Of a stretch of 19,568 nucleotides of DNA, positions 8,221 to 15,372 are shown piece after piece. The first letter of the stretch is position 1; every line of letters starts with the position of its first letter. The notes beneath the pieces were generated by a model. It was not told the origin of the DNA. It saw only the letters and a program-made list of their open reading frames with translations, and did not search any database. Location of the stretch: assembly GCA_965368585.1 (NCBI GenBank), contig CBDUNM010000100.1, positions 1 through 19,568 of the forward strand, written 5' to 3'. The position numbers were made by a program, and so were the translations under genes. This DNA comes from JARRQB01 sp965368585 (GTDB taxonomy: Bacteria > Pseudomonadota > Gammaproteobacteria > Chromatiales > Chromatiaceae).

Positions 8221-8397
8221 TCAGTATTTCTTGCTCTCTTCCGCCTTGTCCTCGATGGCGTCGCCGGCGGCCTCGACGTCCGCGCCGAGTCCTGCGACCG
8301 TATTGCACCCCGCGACTGCAACGGGAAGGAACAAGGCGGCGCCGAGCAATATCACGGCCTTACGAAAATTTGTTATTCCGCGAGCGAGTTTTTTCAT
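8221..8397 (-). CDS. Entericidin-like small lipoprotein
   Basis: This is a 58-aa lipoprotein with a basic start (MKKLARGITNFRK), a hydrophobic helix and the lipobox VAGC (Cys31). The mature part is only 27 residues (GLGADVEAAGDAIEDKAEES), matching the entericidin A/B pattern of KDVEAAG.AIE. The start at ATG 8397 has GGAGA at a good distance; a longer ORF upstream to 8478 is not needed. Entericidins are small membrane lipoproteins, described in E. coli as an antidote/toxin pair linked to envelope stress and stationary phase. Only one is present here. It lies 110 bases upstream of the App1 gene on the same strand, so it may head the same transcript or be independent. Confidence 0.85.
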   Translation of the reverse strand: MKKLARGITNFRKAVILLGAALFLPVAVAGCNTVAGLGADVEAAGDAIEDKAEESKKY

Positions 8398-8420
8398 TGC
8401 CGGGTCTCCGTGTGGTATTG

Positions 8421-8663
8421 ATGGCAAACACGGACCCGCCAAACAGCAGAGGGCTCGACGGACCGTTTGCGTGTGCACTCAGCAATGAGCGTGCCAAGCT
8501 GTGTCATGCGCCGGTCAGGGCTCGACGCTGTGCGTGGTGCGCAAAGCGGTTTGCGTGGGTCGAAAGGGGGCAACGCCTCCTTCCGGAATGCCGTATGCCG
8601 CCCGAGATGGTGCATATCAACCGCGACCGGTTGATTCCGTTGGTTTGCGATACCTGTGCGTGA
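8421..8663 (+). CDS. Small Cys-rich ORF, possible zinc ribbon (uncertain)
   Basis: This 80-aa frame, divergent from the entericidin gene, has paired cysteines: CAWC (37-40), Cys57 and CDTC (76-79), the last at the very C-terminus. That arrangement suggests a metal-binding knuckle. I do not recognise the family. The ATG at 8421 has no visible ribosome binding site. The frame also stays open upstream across the antisense of the entericidin gene, which weakens the call. It may be a short real gene, or chance. Confidence 0.3.
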   Translation: MANTDPPNSRGLDGPFACALSNERAKLCHAPVRARRCAWCAKRFAWVERGQRLLPECRMPPEMVHINRDRLIPLVCDTCA

Positions 8664-8949
8664 TCAAAAGCCCCGGCTGCATAGGCCCTCGACAGGCACC
8701 CGGTATGACTGGCGCCATCGCGCCACGAAAGCGGCTATACCGATCGCTTCGGTGCTGAACGGGTGGCGTTGCGCCGTATCCTGGTTTCATGGAAGGTTGG
8801 CATAGGCCGTGCTGATGGCTGTGTAAAGCTGATGTGCGACCGGGGTCGGCATCAAAGGATCTACTGAAACAGATCGACTGCTGCGGAAGACCACAAGTTC
8901 GAGAAGGCCACCGCAGCGCTGGAGCCTTGAACGCGTAACATAACGAAGC
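8664..8949. other. Intergenic stretch with no recognisable gene
   Basis: No frame on either strand combines a start signal with recognisable protein sequence. The next stretch holds an aldehyde dehydrogenase remnant, so this part may be decayed sequence of the same lost gene. I could not trace any homology by eye. Confidence 0.4.
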
Positions 8950-9093
8950 GCCGAGGAGGAGCACGCTTTGCAGCTTGCCAACAACAGCAGATTCGGGCTC
9001 AGCGGCAGTGTTTTGGTCTAAGTTCGCGATCGTGGTCTGGCCTTCTACGACGCTTCGCAGCCGGTTCTGAAAATCAACAAGTCAGCGGATGTT
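8950..9093 (+). pseudogene. Aldehyde dehydrogenase C-terminal remnant
   Basis: In one frame the sequence reads EEEHALQLANNSRFGLSGSV, the well-known NAD(P)-dependent aldehyde dehydrogenase motif (DEA..LANDT.YGL.A.V). After an in-frame TAA at 9019 it continues in the same frame with VRDRGLAFYDASQPVLKINK, matching the following R....A..L..G.V.IN segment of the family. A further in-frame TAA lies at 8941 and the frame closes at TGA 9094. The catalytic Cys and Glu regions are missing. It is a dead gene fragment of about 48 codons abutting the transporter start. Confidence 0.7.
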
Positions 9094-9095
9094 TG

Positions 9096-10397
9096 ATGGA
9101 AGACTCGATGACCCAGCGGGTGTTCGAACGCATTGTCGACCGGACGGACGACAAGTGCGCCGGCATCGCAGAAGGGGCCTGCAGCGCGGCGGCAGGTAAT
9201 TTCCTCCGCACCATCGGCGCAAATTTTCTCACCAAGCTCGGGGACGCAATTGCGAGTCCGAAGATCACCCTGGCGTGGATTGTGGGCGCCGTTGGCGCAC
9301 CGGTCTACCTGGTGGGCCTGCTGGTGCCGATCCGTGAGGCCGGCTCGCTGTTGCCGCAGTTGCTCATTGCCGGGTTTATCCGCCGGCTGGCTATCCGGAA
9401 AAGCATCTGGGTCTTGAGCGCGCTTGTCCAGGCTCTGGCAATCGCCGGCATCGGTATTACGACACTGCTGGTCGACGGCCTGGTCGCCGGTTGGCTGATC
9501 GTTCTGCTGCTGGTGTTGTTCAGCCTTGCCAGGGGCTTCAGCTCAATCTCATCAAAAGACGTGCTCGGCAAGACGATCCCGAAGGCACAACGTGGCCAAA
9601 CCACCGGCTGGGCGGCCAGCGCGGCAGGATTGGTCACACTGGGGCTCGGCGCCTTACTGATATGGGGTGTCGGCCAATCCGGCGACGTGGTTTTCTACGG
9701 GCTGCTGGTGCTGGCGGCTGCCGGACTGTGGGTTGTGGCTGCGGCGATCTATTCCCGTATCGAGGAATTAGAAGGCGACACAAGCCGGTCGTCGTCATTG
9801 CTGCGGGATATGGGCGAAAGGCTCGCGCTGTTGAAAGCCGATCCGGTGTTTCGACGTTTCGTCATCACTCGATCACTGCTGTTGTGCTCAGCGCTGTCCG
9901 CACCTTACTACATCAGTCTCGCCCAGAGCGCCCTCGGTTCACCGGCGCGTTTGCTTGGCATATTCATTGTCGCTAGCGGGCTCGCCAGTCTGCTGAGCGG
10001 CCCGTTCTGGGGCCGTTTCGCCGATCGTTCGAGTCGCTGGGTCATGGTATTGGCGGCTGCGATGGCGGCTGGACTGGGGACCGCTGTATTCGCGGTCGCC
10101 CAATTTCAGTCGGCGTGGCTGCAACAGGCTTGGTTGTTGCCTTTGTTGTATTTCTTCCTAAGCGTCGCTCATCAGGGCGCGCGGGTCGGACGCAAGACTT
10201 ATGTCGTCAATATCGCCGATGGCAACGAGCGTACAGATTATGTTGCGGTCAGTAACACCGCCATCGGCGTCATACTGCTCTTTACCGGGATGCTCGGTGC
10301 GTTGGGCGCCGTTTTCTCGATCGAACGGGTGGTCCTGGCCCTTTCCTTGTTCGGTCTTGCCGGCGTGGTTATGGGTTATCGCCTGCCCGAGGCTTGA
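9096..10397 (+). CDS. Major facilitator superfamily transporter
   Basis: This is an inner-membrane protein of about 433 aa with around 12 hydrophobic segments in two halves, split by a charged central loop (about residues 218-255, RIEELEGDTSRSSSLLRDMG). The second half carries an MFS-like cytoplasmic motif GPFWGRFADRSSRW, similar to motif A (G...DR.GRR). The N-terminus has an unusual soluble lead of about 45 residues. ATG 9096 is one start. ATG 9108, with GGAAGA just upstream, is an equally good alternative and would give 429 aa. A TTG at 9093 is also in frame. The substrate is unknown. No regulator sits beside it, and it directly follows an aldehyde dehydrogenase remnant. Confidence 0.8.
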   Translation: MEDSMTQRVFERIVDRTDDKCAGIAEGACSAAAGNFLRTIGANFLTKLGDAIASPKITLAWIVGAVGAPVYLVGLLVPIREAGSLLPQLLIAGFIRRLAIRKSIWVLSALVQALAIAGIGITTLLVDGLVAGWLIVLLLVLFSLARGFSSISSKDVLGKTIPKAQRGQTTGWAASAAGLVTLGLGALLIWGVGQSGDVVFYGLLVLAAAGLWVVAAAIYSRIEELEGDTSRSSSLLRDMGERLALLKADPVFRRFVITRSLLLCSALSAPYYISLAQSALGSPARLLGIFIVASGLASLLSGPFWGRFADRSSRWVMVLAAAMAAGLGTAVFAVAQFQSAWLQQAWLLPLLYFFLSVAHQGARVGRKTYVVNIADGNERTDYVAVSNTAIGVILLFTGMLGALGAVFSIERVVLALSLFGLAGVVMGYRLPEA

Positions 10398-10693
10398 CGG
10401 TCGATGCGGAATTTTATCTTCAGCGTCCCGATCGAGTCCTTGCCACAGTTTGTTGCTGCTATCTCCGACAAGGTACTTGACGCCCGATCGCTGTTCGTCG
10501 CACGCGTCGCCGGGGCATGCCGTGCACGACGCAGCTCTCCCGCTTTCTGGTCGCGGATTCACGACGTCAACCGCTATCTCGTCGACACTGATCCGGTTCA
10601 AGCGGGCTGACCGGATCTGAACCGTTATGTCGATTTTTAGCTCCTGCGGCGTAACGCCTGTAAGTCGGCTGCGTTACTTCCGATGCCTCTGAG
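10398..10693 (+). other. Intergenic region with a short unsupported ORF
   Basis: An ORF of 68 codons (10404-10610) starts six bases after the transporter stop, with GAGG 11 bases before its ATG. It begins MRNFIFSVPIESLPQFVAAI. I recognise no family, and its second half is Arg-rich and low in protein character, so I do not call it a gene. A small inverted repeat, GTAACGC/GCGTTAC, lies near 10651-10677 without a clear T-run. Confidence 0.3.
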
Positions 10694-10720
10694 TTGATCA
10701 GGAACCGCCCCTGCTATGCT
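10694..10720 (+). promoter_or_regulatory. Candidate sigma-70 promoter for the SGNH hydrolase gene
   Basis: TTGATC (10694-10699) and TATGCT (10715-10720) are separated by 15 bases, and the -10 box carries an extended TGC prefix. It would give a leader of about 90 bases before ATG 10815. The spacing is shorter than ideal, but the extended -10 compensates. Confidence 0.4.
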
Positions 10721-10814
10721 TCGTTCGGTTCGGCGACAAACCGCGGAGGCACAGGTGGTCAAGGGTGGGGAGCAGCGGGCGTTCCGTGTTGCGTTGGGTG
10801 AGACCAGGTAACGT

Positions 10815-11552
10815 ATGGTAAGAAAAATGCTTACATTGATGGTTGCCGTGATCGTCGTGATCATCGCGATCGATGCCGCGTTCCTCGCTGTGGCATTGGT
10901 GCGCGGCAGTGCGCTGGCTAAGCAGAGTAAGGCATTTCAGAAGGATTTGACGGCAGCGCGCAAGCGCCTGCTGGTCGTCGGTGACAGCACCGGGGTCGGG
11001 ACAGGCGCCGAGCGGCCACGGGACTCCGTTGCTGGCCGGCTGGCAGAAATTCTACCGGACGTTGAGATTGTCAATCTGGCTCGAGATGGCGCCAGAACTG
11101 CCGAACTCCTGGACCAGTTGGATAAGGCTTCCGGAACGCCCTTCGACGCGATACTGATCCAGACGGGCGGCAACGATATTCTGCGAATAACGTCGTTGCG
11201 TCGACTGCGCGCCTCGACACGGGCGCTTTTGCAAGCGGCCAAGAAGCGGGCCGGGTGCGTGGTCATGATGAGTACCGGCGACGTAGGGGCAGCACCGGCA
11301 TTCCCCTGGCCGGTCGACGCGTTCTACAGCCGGCGGACGCGAAAAGTCCGTGGCCTGTTTCTCGAACTGGCGTCACGCGCCGGCATCGACTATGTCGATC
11401 TGTACGATCCCGGAGCAGACAATCCTTTCCATGCAAACCCTGATATGCACTACGCACGCGACGGGCTGCATCCGTCGGCTGCCGGCTACGGTTTGTGGTT
11501 CGAAAAACTCAAGACAGACTCGTCAGTGGTCGCAGCCCTTTCGGGCAGTTAG
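10815..11552 (+). CDS. Membrane-anchored SGNH/GDSL hydrolase
   Basis: This is a 245-aa protein with one N-terminal membrane helix (about 5-30, LTLMVAVIVVIIAIDAAFLA) and then a periplasmic SGNH esterase domain. Block I is LLVVGDSTGVGTGA (catalytic Ser58), an invariant Gly lies near NLARDGA (block II), block III is QTGGND (118-121) and block V is ARDGLHPSAAGY (Asp216, His219). The start at ATG 10815 has AGGT about 8 bases upstream. The last codons run straight into an inverted-repeat element: the TAG stop (11550-11552) is formed by the element's first bases, so the native C-terminus may have been altered. Likely substrates are acyl or acetyl esters, possibly on lipids or cell-wall glycans, but none can be assigned. 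Confidence 0.8.
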   Translation: MVRKMLTLMVAVIVVIIAIDAAFLAVALVRGSALAKQSKAFQKDLTAARKRLLVVGDSTGVGTGAERPRDSVAGRLAEILPDVEIVNLARDGARTAELLDQLDKASGTPFDAILIQTGGNDILRITSLRRLRASTRALLQAAKKRAGCVVMMSTGDVGAAPAFPWPVDAFYSRRTRKVRGLFLELASRAGIDYVDLYDPGADNPFHANPDMHYARDGLHPSAAGYGLWFEKLKTDSSVVAALSGS

Positions 11553-11711
11553 GGTTGGCGCAGACACAACTTCGCGTATTTAGGCGTTGAGACGCCCGAC
11601 TGGCAAGGCGCGAGGAGTGCGAACAGCCAGCCTGTTTAACCGACGATCAACGCAGTCAGACGGGATGTATCGGCGTATAAAACTGGCAAGTTGTTTTTCG
11701 CGAACCCTTAA
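11549..11711. mobile_element. 163-bp MITE-like element with about 24-bp terminal inverted repeats
   Basis: The left end (11549-11572) begins TTAGGGTTGGCGCAGACA and continues to CAACTT. The right end read inward (11711 to 11688) begins TTAAGGGTTCGCGAAAAACA and continues to CTT. The two arms match at about 18 of 24 positions with one gap. A third related copy lies at 19392-19415. The interior has no ORF and contains GCGTTGAGACGC (11584-11595). Both flanking convergent genes end inside the arms. It looks like an internally deleted, non-autonomous relative of an insertion sequence. An ISAzo13-type transposase fragment lies nearby at 12088, but linking the two is inference. No clear target duplication is visible. 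Confidence 0.6.
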
Positions 11712-11735
11712 TCTGGATTGTGCATCAAGGGTTCG
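11701..11735 (-). repeat. Perfect 9-bp hairpin across the thioredoxin gene stop
   Basis: CGAACCCTT (11701-11709) and AAGGGTTCG (11727-11735) form a perfect inverted repeat with a 17-base loop over the end of the thioredoxin-like gene. No T-run follows on either strand, so it is not a standard terminator. The right arm also resembles the first bases of the terminal repeat, so it may be a relic of a second element end. Confidence 0.45.
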
Positions 11736-11986
11736 GGATTCAAGGTGTGCGTGCTGGCCACCCAAGCGCGTACCTGGTCAGGCCCGGGAACACTGCCACT
11801 GTGCACCAGCTTGCCGTCGATGACCACGCCGGGCGTGGACATTACGCCATACGCCATGATCTCCGCGATGTCCGTGACTTTCTCCAGCTCGATCTCGACC
11901 TGCGCCTGCCTGGCCGCGGCCGTGATGACGTTGGCGGTGATCTCACAGTTGCGACAGCCGCTACCCAGGACCTTGATATGCTTCAT
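11708..11986 (-). CDS. Small thioredoxin-fold redox protein (thioredoxin_3 type)
   Basis: This is a 92-aa cytoplasmic protein. It has the CxxC active site in LGSGCRNCEITANV (Cys11, Cys14) and the cis-proline context VMSTPGVVIDGKLVHSG (Pro52). It matches the archaeal/bacterial MTH895-type family of small redox-active disulfide proteins. These are often found with a DUF318-type permease or arsenic genes, none of which is present here. The start is ATG 11986 with a strong AAGGAGAG; the longer ORF to 12127 is not needed. The C-terminal tail after VASTHTL (about 12 residues) looks non-conserved, and the stop TAA lies inside the arm of the 163-bp element, so the native end may have been replaced. 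Confidence 0.85.
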   Translation of the reverse strand: MKHIKVLGSGCRNCEITANVITAAARQAQVEIELEKVTDIAEIMAYGVMSTPGVVIDGKLVHSGSVPGPDQVRAWVASTHTLNPEPLMHNPD

Positions 11987-12087
11987 CGATTGTCTCTCCT
12001 TAAGAGCCGAGGTGTCCGTGATCATTATTCGGTGCGTGAGAACCTGCGGACCCGTTTCGCGGCTCTCTATACGACGGCGATTAAGCC

Positions 12088-12255
12088 TCAGCCCACCAGG
12101 GCGTGTGGCGCGCAGCGTTGTTTCCATTGCGGCACCATTGCAGCAAGCCGATCCACCATAAAGTCCGCGCTCACTTTACTTTGCCCGGACCACAAGTCGT
12201 TGTCGCCGGTTTTCGGCAGCAGGATGCCAATGGGGGTAAGTGTCGTCGCTGGCAT
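12088..12255 (-). pseudogene. ISAzo13-family transposase fragment
   Basis: This minus-strand frame of 55 codons contains TPIGILLPKTGDNDLW followed by SKVSADFMVDRLAAM and PHALV. This matches the segment I know from ISAzo13-type (Rhodopirellula-type) transposases: P.GILLP, SKVTADFMVD.L, then PHTLVIN before the DNGPE catalytic block. The frame stops before that block, so the catalytic core is lost. The upstream side ends near a degenerate IS6 remnant. It is a short relic of a once full-length element. Confidence 0.7.
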
Positions 12256-12314
12256 CGTCAACTTAACGGACCCTGGTCAGCATAATCGGAATTCGAATAC
12301 CGTTTCCTGATTTT

Positions 12315-12961
12315 TCAGACGCACGTCACCTGCTGCCATGTTGCGAATACCCTTGCCCCGAATATCCGATGATTCTCTGCTCTCATCAAATGGCGGCCGT
12401 ACCGGAACAGGTTGTTCGCTCGCGCATGAAGCGACAAGAAACGCTGCACGATATATAGAGATTTGAATCGCCGCATTTGCCGTTCGCGTTGCCGGGTCGG
12501 TTGGTGTGAGCGTTCGGCACGAATATTCGCGTATTCGCTTGTGTCGCGAACCGTTTCAGGCATAACGTCGCGGATGGCCGATGGGTAGCTACTCAGCTTG
12601 TCGGCGGTGAGTCGGTTCGGCGCATCGCCTTGGTCCTTCAATGCCTTGGCAAAGAAGCGCTTGGCGGCGCGGGCATTACGTCTGCGTTGTACGAGAATGT
12701 CGATCACATCACCATCCTGATCGACAGCTCGCCAAAGATAGCGGACCTGCCCGCACATAATGATGAATACTTCGTCGACATGCCAGGTATCGCCGAGCTG
12801 GCCATCTCGGCGCTTGAGCCTTCGGTGGAATCCGGGACCGGACTTCAAACACCAGCGGCGAATCGACTCCTACGATACCTCAATACCCCGAAGGGCAGGA
12901 TCTCTTCGACGTCTCGAAAACCCAGGCTGACGCGATGATATCGAGTTTTGCGCTTGCGCAT
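12315..12961 (-). pseudogene. IS6-family transposase, broken near its N-terminus
   Basis: The catalytic part is intact over 177 codons (12315-12848): WHVDEVFI (first Asp), RYLWRAVDQDGDVIDILVQ, AAKRFFAKAL, LTADKLSSYPSA (second Asp), RAERSHQPTRQRERQMRRFK (Glu) and the terminal WQQVTCV. This is the classical IS6 pattern. Upstream, the helix-turn-helix part reads YHRVSLGFRDVEEILPF in one frame. After a frameshift it reads RGIEVS, an in-frame TAG where a Tyr codon is expected, then ESIRRWCLKSGPG in the frame of the catalytic part. The start region before RKRKTRYHRV is also shortened. At least two lesions make it inactive. Confidence 0.8.
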
Positions 12962-12983
12962 AGGGATAGTGTGCCTGTAACCC

Positions 12984-13001
12984 GGTTAAAGTGACAGTAC
13001 C
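12984..13001 (-). repeat. Candidate left terminal repeat of the IS6-type remnant
   Basis: On the minus strand GGTACTGTCACTTTAACC lies just upstream of the transposase remnant. IS6-family ends typically start GG.(N)CTGT (IS26: GGCACTGTTGC). A degenerate partner, GGACCCTGGTCAGCATAATC, lies at 12268 on the plus strand. Together they would delimit an element of about 734 bp, within the IS6 size range. Confidence 0.45.
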
Positions 13002-13002
13002 G

Positions 13003-13515
13003 GCACGACCGCGCCATGGATCACCCGCAACGACGATAACCTAGTACTACTCGGTAATGTGCATCTACGCCGCGTTGCCGGTAGCGTAGTATAAGAGTCC
13101 ATCGGAGAGCGTGGAATCAATATTGATTGACCGCGCAGGATGCAACTGATTTTCTCGTCTTTGGATACGAGCGAAGCCGGCAAAGTCAGTATGGATAGCC
13201 CCGTCGAGGGTTGCCAACTCGCATTATTTCTCCACATTTCCTGCGCATTCTAGCCTTAGTCTAATTCTCCGCACTGCAAATATTAAGCGAGCGAGATGGA
13301 TGAAAAATAGTGGCCAGAAATAACCTTTTACTTCCAAAACAGGCGATCTCGGTATTGATGCGTACATTGGTTGCTAATGCCACTTCCCTGTTCTTGCTTC
13401 CAGTGATTGGTTCACAACGCAATGTCGGTTCACAGAATTGTCGAATAAAACCGCTCGTTTTTTGCTCAATCAGTGCTGCTGTCAAAATGAACGAACAACC
13501 GTATCCAGGAAAAGT
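13003..13515. other. AT-richer leader region of the di-heme oxidoreductase gene
   Basis: No supported gene lies in this stretch of about 510 bases. An ORF of 74 codons on the minus strand (13261-13485) has no ribosome binding site or recognisable motif. Base composition becomes clearly more AT-rich from about 13100, matching the downstream gene and unlike the flanks. The promoter of that gene should be here, but I could not pick a convincing -35/-10 pair. Confidence 0.4.
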
Positions 13516-15138
13516 ATGAATACAACCAGCCGCAAATATTTTGTTTCAGTAACACTGGCCATAGTATCGTTAACGTGTGTTACTGCATTAGCCGACTTTG
13601 GCAGCAAACACCGCGATCAACATCGCAGAGACCGTAGCAGTACACCAATCCAGACACCTGCTGCACCCGTCAATCTAGCTGAAATCTCTGAAACAGTCGG
13701 TGCCATGCATTTGGGTTCCATTGAACAGGAGCTGGGTGGTCACGTTAGCCAGGTCCACCTGGAAGGATTGGCTCCTATAGACGCATTTATCGAAGCCTTC
13801 GAGGCTGGTGACGCGTTATTCGAAATAAAATACAACGCGCTTGACGGTGTGGGTGTCAACGTTGGTAATGGCAAACGATTTTCTTCAGTACCACGCCTGG
13901 ACCTTGACGGATCTGATGCATGGGCAAGTGTTTTGCCCCATAGAATGACCGGTCCCAATGGCGATTCCTGCCTCGCTTGTCATAATGATCCAGTCTCAGA
14001 TGGTGCCGGTGACGTTAACAACAATACGGTTCGCATAGACCCGGACAGAATTCAACAAGGCTTTATTGAACGTCAAACGCCGCATATTTTTGGTATGGGC
14101 GGAGTTCAGTTGTTGGCAGAGGAGATGACAACTGAACTGCAAAAATTAAGAGATGCTGCAGTTGAAACGAGCTGTAGATCGAATGTAGGCAGGTCGGTGA
14201 AGCTAACTGCAAAAGGTATCGACTTCGGTAGCATACTGGTGAACTGCAATAAGATTGACTACGGTAGTCTCAGAGGTATCGATAAGGATTTAGTAGTGAA
14301 GCCATTCGAATGGAAAGGCTTAACAGCTTTTGTACGTGATTTTGTACGAGGGGCATCTCATCAAGAGCTGGGCATGCAAGCCATCGAGTTGGTGGGTCAT
14401 ATTGATAGCGACTATGACGGTGTGTCGAACGAACTTGCCGTCGGGGATATCACCGCACTCGCGATCTATAGCGCTGGCCAACAGCGCCCGGTAAGCAAGC
14501 TAGAGTTAGTTGAAGTGGCGGACAGCTTGTCAGACGAGGAACTGAGGCGATACGGATTGCCTCTTAATGAATACCAGACTTCCAGTATCGAACGGGGCGA
14601 AACACTTTTTAACGACATGCGATGCGCTTCATGCCATATACCGTCGCTTACTGTCGAAACACCGATATTTTCCGAGCCCTCGCGGCATCCTGATTATAGA
14701 GATACGGTATTTCCTGCGGGAGAAAATGTTGAGATGCCAAATATCGCCATCGAATTCGATATCACCAGGGATATCTTCGTCAATGAAATCGAACTTCCGA
14801 ATGGACAAACTCTGGGAGAATTCGAAAGAAACAGTTCAGGTGGTGCGGTCGTACGTCTTTACGGAGACCTGAAACGCCACGATATGGGCCCTGCAATGGC
14901 TGAAGAGATAGATGAAGGAAATGTCGGAGCTTCAGTATTCCTGACGGAAAACCTCTGGGGTGTCGGCAGCACAGCACCCTATTTGCATGACGGCAGAGCG
15001 ACCACCATGACTGAGGCAATTCTCTATCACGGAGGCGAAGCAAGCGGAAGCAGGAATTTGTTTCAATCGGCAAGTGAAGCAGATAAAGCGGATCTCATGG
15101 CCTTTTTGGACAGCCTTGTATTGTATCTGGAAGAGTAA
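13516..15138 (+). CDS. Secreted di-heme oxidoreductase (DUF1111/DHOR type, peroxidase-like)
   Basis: This is a 540-aa protein with a signal peptide (about 1-27, KYFVSVTLAIVSLTCVTALA). It has two c-type heme motifs, CLACH (152-156) and CASCH (370-374), the layout of the MauG/CcpA-like di-heme oxidoreductase family. The C-terminus has the family signature LWGVGSTAPYLHDGRATTMT (around 475-495) followed by AILYHGGEA and a last helix ADLMAFLDSL. The start ATG 13516 has AGGAA just upstream; the longer ORF to 13438 does not give a signal peptide. Codon use is noticeably AT-richer than in aconitase or the transporters, pointing to horizontal acquisition. It is the only intact gene between two dead insertion sequences and has a strong terminator. 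A periplasmic electron-transfer or peroxidase role is likely; the substrate is unknown. Confidence 0.88.
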   Translation: MNTTSRKYFVSVTLAIVSLTCVTALADFGSKHRDQHRRDRSSTPIQTPAAPVNLAEISETVGAMHLGSIEQELGGHVSQVHLEGLAPIDAFIEAFEAGDALFEIKYNALDGVGVNVGNGKRFSSVPRLDLDGSDAWASVLPHRMTGPNGDSCLACHNDPVSDGAGDVNNNTVRIDPDRIQQGFIERQTPHIFGMGGVQLLAEEMTTELQKLRDAAVETSCRSNVGRSVKLTAKGIDFGSILVNCNKIDYGSLRGIDKDLVVKPFEWKGLTAFVRDFVRGASHQELGMQAIELVGHIDSDYDGVSNELAVGDITALAIYSAGQQRPVSKLELVEVADSLSDEELRRYGLPLNEYQTSSIERGETLFNDMRCASCHIPSLTVETPIFSEPSRHPDYRDTVFPAGENVEMPNIAIEFDITRDIFVNEIELPNGQTLGEFERNSSGGAVVRLYGDLKRHDMGPAMAEEIDEGNVGASVFLTENLWGVGSTAPYLHDGRATTMTEAILYHGGEASGSRNLFQSASEADKADLMAFLDSLVLYLEE

Positions 15139-15149
15139 AGTTGATGTAG

Positions 15150-15204
15150 GGCTCGGAAACAGATAGAAATACGAATGACGTTTATCTGTTGCCGAGCCTT
15201 TATT
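15150..15204 (+). terminator. Strong intrinsic terminator after the di-heme oxidoreductase gene
   Basis: GGCTCGGAAACAGATA (15150-15165) pairs with TATCTGTTGCCGAGCC (15183-15198) at 15 of 16 positions and is followed by TTTATT. It begins 11 bases after the stop codon. Confidence 0.85.
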
Positions 15205-15372
15205 AATTATAAATGGCTCACGCCATTGGTTGCCGCATCGATAATCACCGGGGTGTGCGTCGATATTGCGGGGTAGGGGATGCCTGCAGTTTCACCGGTT
15301 GCCGCAATGATGAACTAAGAGGCAGCTGCCTCGCATTACCAAGTAGTGAGGAAAGGTTGGCCAGGAAGTGAT

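Noticed and set aside
8088..8321. Minus-strand ORF overlapping the entericidin gene and the App1 start
   Set aside because: It is Arg-rich, has no motif, and is in a different frame from the clear lipoprotein gene it overlaps.
11701..11735. Intrinsic terminator for the thioredoxin-like gene
   Set aside because: The hairpin is perfect, but no T-run follows it on either strand. It is better explained by the repeat element.
13261..13485. Minus-strand ORF of 74 codons upstream of the di-heme gene
   Set aside because: It has no ribosome binding site, membrane segment or recognisable motif. It lies in the AT-rich leader where chance ORFs are expected.
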